Below are positions 6,129 to 10,215 of a stretch of 10,215 bases of DNA, one piece after another; positions within the stretch are counted from its first letter, which is position 1, and each line of letters opens with the position of its first letter. The stretch spans positions 3,725 to 13,939 of the forward strand of contig PLTK01000055.1 in the NCBI GenBank assembly GCA_003164415.1. Direction: 5' to 3'. Under the pieces are notes generated by a model. That model was not told the DNA's origin. It did not search any database and saw only the letters and a list, made by a program, of their open reading frames with translations. The position numbers and the translations under genes were made by a program. The stretch comes from Methanobacterium sp. GTDB lineage: Archaea; Methanobacteriota; Methanobacteria; Methanobacteriales; Methanobacteriaceae.

Positions 6129-6242
6129 ACTAAGTTAACCAAGTATATTATATATATGTCCATGCTTTTAAATATAAAAGTCTACATTGTAAAGATGGTT
6201 AATATTTAAAAAATTATTTAGTCATGATAATAGGGGTCATTT

Positions 6243-6256
6243 AATTTATAATATTT
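6243..6256 (+). promoter_or_regulatory. Possible TATA box of topA
   Basis: AATTTATAATATTT lies 36-49 bases before the topA ATG. A transcription start about 25 bases downstream would fall near 6270, leaving a leader of about 20 bases that includes GTGAT (6283-6287). Other TATA-like stretches at 6144-6157 and 6169-6177 are alternatives with longer leaders. Confidence 0.35.
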
Positions 6257-6282
6257 CATAAATTTTTTTAACAGCTGTAAGA

Positions 6283-6287
6283 GTGAT
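6283..6287 (+). promoter_or_regulatory. Ribosome binding site of topA
   Basis: GTGAT, four bases before the ATG at 6292, is part of the GGTGAT register of the archaeal Shine-Dalgarno. It supports the first Met (MHEVIICEKP), which places the TOPRIM Glu at residue 8 as in relatives. Confidence 0.6.
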
Positions 6288-6291
6288 ATAA

Positions 6292-8640
6292 ATGCATGAA
6301 GTCATAATATGCGAGAAACCAAAGGCATCTGAAAAGATAGCATCGGCTCTTTCGAAAAATTCAGTAAAAAAGAAATATAAAAAAGTTTCATACTACGAGT
6401 TTGAGGAAAATGGTAATAAAACCACTGTACTTTCTGCAGTAGGTCATTTATATTCACTTGCACCTAAAAATAAAAAACAGGGCAGGTTATTTGATGTTGA
6501 ATGGGTTCCACTGTATGAGAAGGACAAAAAGAAGAAATATGTTAAAGATTATGTCGATGCAATAAAAAAATTCTCTAAAAAAGCAGACAGATTTGTACAT
6601 GCATGCGATTACGATATAGAAGGTACTCTAATAGGGTACAATGCAATGAAGTACGCCTGTGGAGATAAAAGTTTTGACAATGCAGTAAGAATGAAATTTT
6701 CCACCCTCACAGACGAGGATATAACTGCGGCATATGAATCTCCATTGAATATAGATTTTAACCAGGTTGATAGCGGTATTGCAAGGCATGTTCTTGATTT
6801 TTTATTCGGTGTAAACATTTCAAAGTCCCTTACAGATTCTGTGATGCAGGCAACTAAACGTTACATACAACTTTCAGCTGGCCGTGTACAAACTCCAACT
6901 CTGGCAATACTTGTTGAGAGGGAAAAGGAGATCCAAAAATTTATACCCGAACCTTACTGGATGATAAAGGCAGATCTTGAAGTACCGGGCATTGAGGAAG
7001 GTATCACAGCTGATCATAAAGCAGGTAAAATATTTGATAAAACTGTTGCAGATGAAATATTTGCAGACTGTGAAGGTAAAGATGCATTAATTGACAGTAT
7101 TGATATAAGGGAAACTGTTAAAACTCCGCCAGTACCATTTGATCTTGGTTCGTTACAATCTGAGGCGTATGGAGTATTTGGATTCAGCCCTAAAAAAACA
7201 CAACAGATAGCACAAAACCTTTATACAGAAGGTTTCACATCTTATCCACGTACTTCATCCCAGAAACTTCCAAAAAGTATTGGTGTTGATAAAATACTTA
7301 AAAAACTCAGTTATAATGCTTCTTTTAAACATCAAGTTGCAAAGCTTAAAAAACCTTATAAACCTAACGAGGGGAAAAAGACAGATGAAGCTCACCCCGC
7401 AATACATCCAACGGGAGTTATTCCTAAGGAATTATCAACTGACTATCGTAAACTATACGAATTAATAACATACAGGTTTATATCGGTCTTTGGTGAAAAT
7501 GGGATATTAGAATCCATGAAAACCAACTTGAAAATTGGAAAGCAAGATTTTAATTTTTCTAGGAAGAGAATGGCAAAAATGGGCTGGATGGATCTGACCC
7601 CATTTAGAAAACCTGATGTCGATATATTTCCATCAATAAAAGAAGGAGAAACACTTGCTGTTAAGGATGTTAGAAGTGAAGAGAAGGAAACAAAACCACC
7701 AGCAAGATATAATCAGGCATCACTCATTAGGGAACTTGAAAAACGAGGATTAGGTACGAAATCAACTAGGGCTAATATTATATCCATACTCTATACCAGA
7801 AAATTTGTTGAAGGCAAGAAGATAAAAGTTAATGAGCTCGGCGAACACCTTATCGATACATTGAAAAAATATTCAAACAAGATTACTAGTGAGGAGCTCA
7901 CAAGGGAATTTGAAACGGAACTTCGAGAAATATTGGATGGTAACGAAGATAAAGAATTGATTATTGAAAGGGCCAAAGTTGAATTAACTTCTATCCTTGA
8001 TGATATTGAAAATAACAAGCTTAAAGTAGGTGAAGAGCTTTATAAATCATATCGTGAAAGTAGAGTAGTTGGAAAATGTAAATGTGGTCAAAACCTTATT
8101 CTAATTGATAGGCCCCGTGGAAGTACATTTGTGGGATGTTCAGGATATCCTGAATGTAAATCCACTTATTCTATGCCTATGGGAGCCACTGTTCTTAAAG
8201 CTACTTGTGAAGAGTGTGGACTTCCTTTAATATCATTTGGAAAACCAAGACAGAGGGCGTGTTTAGATCCTAAATGTGGCAAGGATGGCAGCGAACCTTC
8301 AAATGAAATTGTTGGCACCTGTCCAGAATGTGAAAGTGACCTTATCAAAAGATCAGGTCGATATGGTGAGTTTATTGGATGCAGTGGATTCCCAAAGTGT
8401 AGGTTTACCAAATCTCTTGAAGAAAATGAGGGTGAAAATAAAACCCAGACAAAAACAAATAAAAAACCTACTAAGAAAGCTACTGCTAAAAAGACTACAG
8501 GCAAGACCGCAGTTAAAAAGACAAGGACCGCGACGAATAAAGCTAAAGGTAAACGTGTCACTAAAAAATCGGCCAATAAAATACCTTCAAAGAAATCAAC
8601 CACAAGAAGATCCATTGTTAAGAAGTCTCAAACAACTTAA
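6292..8640 (+). CDS. topA: DNA topoisomerase I (type IA) with three zinc fingers and a basic tail
   Basis: Type IA topoisomerase that relaxes negative supercoils by cutting one strand through a 5'-phosphotyrosine link. It has 782 residues. The TOPRIM domain contributes E8 (IICEKP) and the metal-binding D106/D108/E110 (DYDIEG). The catalytic tyrosine is Y318 in GFTSYPRTSS, followed by the conserved R320. The C-terminus has three Cys4 fingers: C596/C598/C616/C622, C639/C642/C657/C662 and C677/C680/C697/C703. Fingers 1 and 3 share the 'GCSG-P-C' pattern; finger 2 is more divergent. Residues 717-782 form a tail with 21 Lys and 4 Arg and no acidic residue, resembling histone H1 tails and the basic tails of actinobacterial TopA. 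No helicase domain is present, so it is not reverse gyrase. The start follows GTGAT (6283-6287) by four bases. topA precedes aglB with a 220-base gap. Confidence 0.96.
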   Translation: MHEVIICEKPKASEKIASALSKNSVKKKYKKVSYYEFEENGNKTTVLSAVGHLYSLAPKNKKQGRLFDVEWVPLYEKDKKKKYVKDYVDAIKKFSKKADRFVHACDYDIEGTLIGYNAMKYACGDKSFDNAVRMKFSTLTDEDITAAYESPLNIDFNQVDSGIARHVLDFLFGVNISKSLTDSVMQATKRYIQLSAGRVQTPTLAILVEREKEIQKFIPEPYWMIKADLEVPGIEEGITADHKAGKIFDKTVADEIFADCEGKDALIDSIDIRETVKTPPVPFDLGSLQSEAYGVFGFSPKKTQQIAQNLYTEGFTSYPRTSSQKLPKSIGVDKILKKLSYNASFKHQVAKLKKPYKPNEGKKTDEAHPAIHPTGVIPKELSTDYRKLYELITYRFISVFGENGILESMKTNLKIGKQDFNFSRKRMAKMGWMDLTPFRKPDVDIFPSIKEGETLAVKDVRSEEKETKPPARYNQASLIRELEKRGLGTKSTRANIISILYTRKFVEGKKIKVNELGEHLIDTLKKYSNKITSEELTREFETELREILDGNEDKELIIERAKVELTSILDDIENNKLKVGEELYKSYRESRVVGKCKCGQNLILIDRPRGSTFVGCSGYPECKSTYSMPMGATVLKATCEECGLPLISFGKPRQRACLDPKCGKDGSEPSNEIVGTCPECESDLIKRSGRYGEFIGCSGFPKCRFTKSLEENEGENKTQTKTNKKPTKKATAKKTTGKTAVKKTRTATNKAKGKRVTKKSANKIPSKKSTTRRSIVKKSQTT

Positions 8641-8647
8641 TTATTCA

Positions 8648-8655
8648 TTTTTTTT
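8648..8655 (+). terminator. Poly-T terminator of topA
   Basis: Eight consecutive T residues begin seven bases after the topA stop codon, followed by a short A-run. This is a plausible archaeal U-tract terminator that would separate topA from the aglB gene. Confidence 0.55.
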
Positions 8656-8782
8656 AAAAACAAATAGACATCATAACTTTCACATCCATTTAAATTATAT
8701 TTCATCTAATTTCAATATACAACCTAAAGATTAATTTCTTAAATAAAATTCATACAATCGATCAATAACTTCAAAAAAATCA

Positions 8783-8796
8783 ATAAATATAATAGG
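8783..8796 (+). promoter_or_regulatory. Possible TATA box of the aglB gene
   Basis: ATAAATATAATAGG is TATA-like and lies 65-78 bases before the ATG. The implied transcription start is near 8812-8818, with a leader of about 45 bases ending in GGAGGT. The rest of the 220-base gap holds only the topA T-run. Confidence 0.35.
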
Positions 8797-8850
8797 ATAT
8801 AGTGTACAAATCATTGGATCATACCGATAATTAAAAATCATGGAATAATA

Positions 8851-8856
8851 GGAGGT
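8851..8856 (+). promoter_or_regulatory. Ribosome binding site of the aglB gene
   Basis: A perfect GGAGGT four bases before the ATG at 8861. It fixes the start of a reading frame that leaves the window at its right edge. Confidence 0.75.
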
Positions 8857-8860
8857 TAAT

Positions 8861-10215
8861 ATGAGCGTTAAAGAAATGCTGTTTAAATATAGGAAATTAA
8901 TAATCATAATTTTACTGTTTTTAGTAGTGTTTTCCATCAGGGCCGAGGCCGTTAACATAGGTGGTGTACCTGACCAAGCAAAATCCTTTTATCAAGATCA
9001 AAATGGATTGCCCTATTTTAGTGAGATGGATTCATACTACAATCTAAGAATGACACAAGATTATCTTGATCATGGTTATCTTGGAGATACGATTATAAAT
9101 GGAACAGAATGGGATCTTCATTCATCTTTCCCATCGGGTCAGAGTGCGGAATATACGCCTTTGATCGTTTATTTCACTGCTTTCACGTACAAATTTGTTA
9201 ATCTATTCACACATGTACCATTAAATGCGGTTGCTATATGGATTGCACCATTTATTGCATCTCTAGCAGTGATACCGGCATATCTATTGGTACGTAGGAT
9301 TACCAATGATTATGGTGGAATAACAGCAGGATTACTGGTGGGACTTGCACCAGCATATTTTGCACATACATTTGCAGGTTTCTTTGATACGGACCAGTTT
9401 AACATGATAGTACCTCTTTTGGTCGTTATGTTCTTTATCTATAGTATGCTGGCCAATACAATGAAATCTCGAATAATTTATGCGGCTTTAGCAGGATTTG
9501 CAATGTTAGTATTTACATTGGCATGGTCTGGATGGTACTACATCTACTATCTGGTCTTAGCTACCGCTGTGATATATTTACTCATATCCAGATTTTTATT
9601 AAACGATAAAAAAGCCAAACCAACCGATTACTTCAAGGGGAAACTAGGATGGTTTAACGACAAACCCGATCTCTTAACATTGATAGTGTTCGTAATAGCC
9701 AGCCTATTACTAATGACTCTGTCTATAGGGGTGAGTGGGATTTATTCGGGCATATTATCCCCAATCGGTGCAAGTCAGTTACAATCAGCTGTTCAGTCAA
9801 CCGCATATCCAAATGTATATGTTTCTGTTTCTGAACTGCAGATTCCATCCTTAAGTGAGGTAATAAATGGGGTTGGAGGATACTTACCATTCTTCTTCGG
9901 AATCTTAGGTGTGATGGCGCTCTTCTGGAATTTAAAAACCAGGGAAGTTAAGGAAGAAAAACCTAAGAAACCTAGAAAACCAAGGAGAAGGGGTAGAAGT
10001 AGTAGAAGAAAAACCGAAGAAAAAGAAGTTGAAACAGAAACTAAGGTTATTAAACCAGATCCAATACCACAAAAAACAAATTATGTCTTTTACTGTGTGT
10101 TGTTCTCGTTATGGCTCTTAGTAACAGCATATGCAATGACCAAGGGTGTAAGATTTGTTGAGGATTTTTCACTACCAATAACACTAGCCGCAGGTATCTT
10201 TGTAGGTCTTCTATT
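8861..10215 (+). CDS. aglB: Oligosaccharyltransferase AglB/STT3, N-terminal part (cut by right edge)
   Basis: Catalytic subunit that moves a glycan from a dolichol-linked donor to Asn in N-X-S/T sequons on the outer face of the membrane. The first 451 codons are present and open to the edge. Translated by hand, it starts MSVKEMLFKYRKL with a first membrane helix at about 13-26. The first external loop has the catalytic Asp in EMDSYYNLR (D57). The second acidic motif is FFDTDQFN (D176, D178). The external-loop-5 motif is SVSE (322-325, E325), the same form as in eukaryotic STT3, where other archaea and bacteria often have TIxE. R431 in TKGVRFVEDF may be the TM11 arginine that contacts the sequon -2 residue. 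An unusual charged stretch fills about 357-407. The soluble domain with the WWDYG-type motif lies outside the window. Hydrophobic helices are numerous, as expected. Confidence 0.93.
   Translation, partial: MSVKEMLFKYRKLIIIILLFLVVFSIRAEAVNIGGVPDQAKSFYQDQNGLPYFSEMDSYYNLRMTQDYLDHGYLGDTIINGTEWDLHSSFPSGQSAEYTPLIVYFTAFTYKFVNLFTHVPLNAVAIWIAPFIASLAVIPAYLLVRRITNDYGGITAGLLVGLAPAYFAHTFAGFFDTDQFNMIVPLLVVMFFIYSMLANTMKSRIIYAALAGFAMLVFTLAWSGWYYIYYLVLATAVIYLLISRFLLNDKKAKPTDYFKGKLGWFNDKPDLLTLIVFVIASLLLMTLSIGVSGIYSGILSPIGASQLQSAVQSTAYPNVYVSVSELQIPSLSEVINGVGGYLPFFFGILGVMALFWNLKTREVKEEKPKKPRKPRRRGRSSRRKTEEKEVETETKVIKPDPIPQKTNYVFYCVLFSLWLLVTAYAMTKGVRFVEDFSLPITLAAGIFVGLL

Larger units (their letters stand above)
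5810..6291. other. AT-rich divergent intergenic region, no gene seen
   Basis: This gap of about 480 bases separates the phosphoesterase gene (leftward) from topA (rightward). It contains the phosphoesterase Shine-Dalgarno (5822-5815), promoter-like AT tracts for both directions and several small symmetric elements. These are an 8-bp-arm A/T inverted repeat (5852-5872), a palindrome AATAATTATT (5893-5902), TTGTTG/CAACAA (5944-5965), a TTGGTAAA/TTTATCAA dyad with one wobble pair (6087-6108) and a TTGA-N6-TCAA dyad (6115-6128). A similar sequence appears twice: AGTTAACAAGTA (5995-6006) and AGTTAACCAAGTA (6133-6145). I found no tRNA, no convincing small ORF with a ribosome binding site and no recognisable RNA. 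Base composition alone could produce most of the A/T palindromes. Confidence 0.6.

Noticed and set aside
6078..6209. A 43-codon ATG-to-TAA frame inside the gap before topA (MLGLVKNYLS...)
   Set aside because: There is no Shine-Dalgarno upstream, the composition simply follows the AT-rich DNA, and it contains no recognisable feature; it is most likely chance.
8166..8615. A 149-codon minus-strand frame opposite the topA 3' end
   Set aside because: It is a mirror of the lysine-rich and zinc-finger codons of topA; its hydrophobic Leu/Val/Phe composition is the complement of AAA/AAG/ACT codons.
8437..8640. Possible tandem DNA repeat in the topA tail
   Set aside because: The repetition is at the amino-acid level (KK with T or A); the codons vary and I see no exact DNA repeat unit.
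8276..8734. A 152-codon plus-strand frame overlapping the topA tail
   Set aside because: It is a shifted-frame reading of the A-rich tail sequence with no ribosome binding site, and topA itself is intact, so no frameshift is indicated.
8731..8958. A 75-codon minus-strand frame across the aglB start
   Set aside because: It overlaps the perfect GGAGGT and first codons of aglB and lacks its own start signals.

Overview
The window looks like chromosomal DNA from a methanogenic archaeon of the order Methanobacteriales (Methanobacterium-like). This rests on the gene content (MCM helicase, aIF2-beta, NMD3-like protein, archaeal TyrRS, AglB oligosaccharyltransferase, archaeal topoisomerase I) and on the very AT-rich intergenic DNA. 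It also rests on Shine-Dalgarno sequences in two registers (GGTGAT and GGAGGT), both complementary to the archaeal 16S rRNA 3' tail. The MCM protein can be aligned from memory almost end to end with the Methanothermobacter thermautotrophicus enzyme. No tRNA, rRNA, CRISPR array, insertion sequence or prophage gene is visible.

Layout. Positions 1-3906 hold a minus-strand information-processing cluster, read right to left: mcm, the aIF2-beta gene, an NMD3-like gene, then the first 35 codons of tyrS, which runs off the left edge. The gaps in this cluster are about 90-140 bases, with a hairpin at the mcm stop codon, a T-rich tract after aIF2-beta and TATA-like sequences, so several transcription units are likely. 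Positions 4133-4567 hold a lone plus-strand gene for a small membrane-anchored protein of unknown function, transcribed divergently from mcm. It converges on a minus-strand pair (5809 to 4669): a metallophosphoesterase gene followed, one base after its stop codon, by an RlmE/FtsJ-type rRNA 2'-O-methyltransferase gene. A 480-base AT-rich gap (5810-6291) carries divergent promoters. Plus-strand topA follows (topoisomerase IA with three Cys4 zinc fingers and a lysine-rich tail), then the first 451 codons of an aglB/STT3 gene that leaves the right edge.

How the genes relate. Most encode housekeeping proteins: replication fork unwinding (MCM), DNA supercoil relaxation (TopA), translation initiation (aIF2-beta), tRNA charging (TyrRS), large-subunit biogenesis (NMD3-like, RlmE-like) and surface protein N-glycosylation (AglB). 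I see no new multi-gene system here. The points most worth a second look are the basic tail of TopA, a charged insert in AglB, the unrecognised membrane protein, a 20-bp-phased direct repeat in the mcm promoter, and a hairpin that straddles the mcm stop codon.
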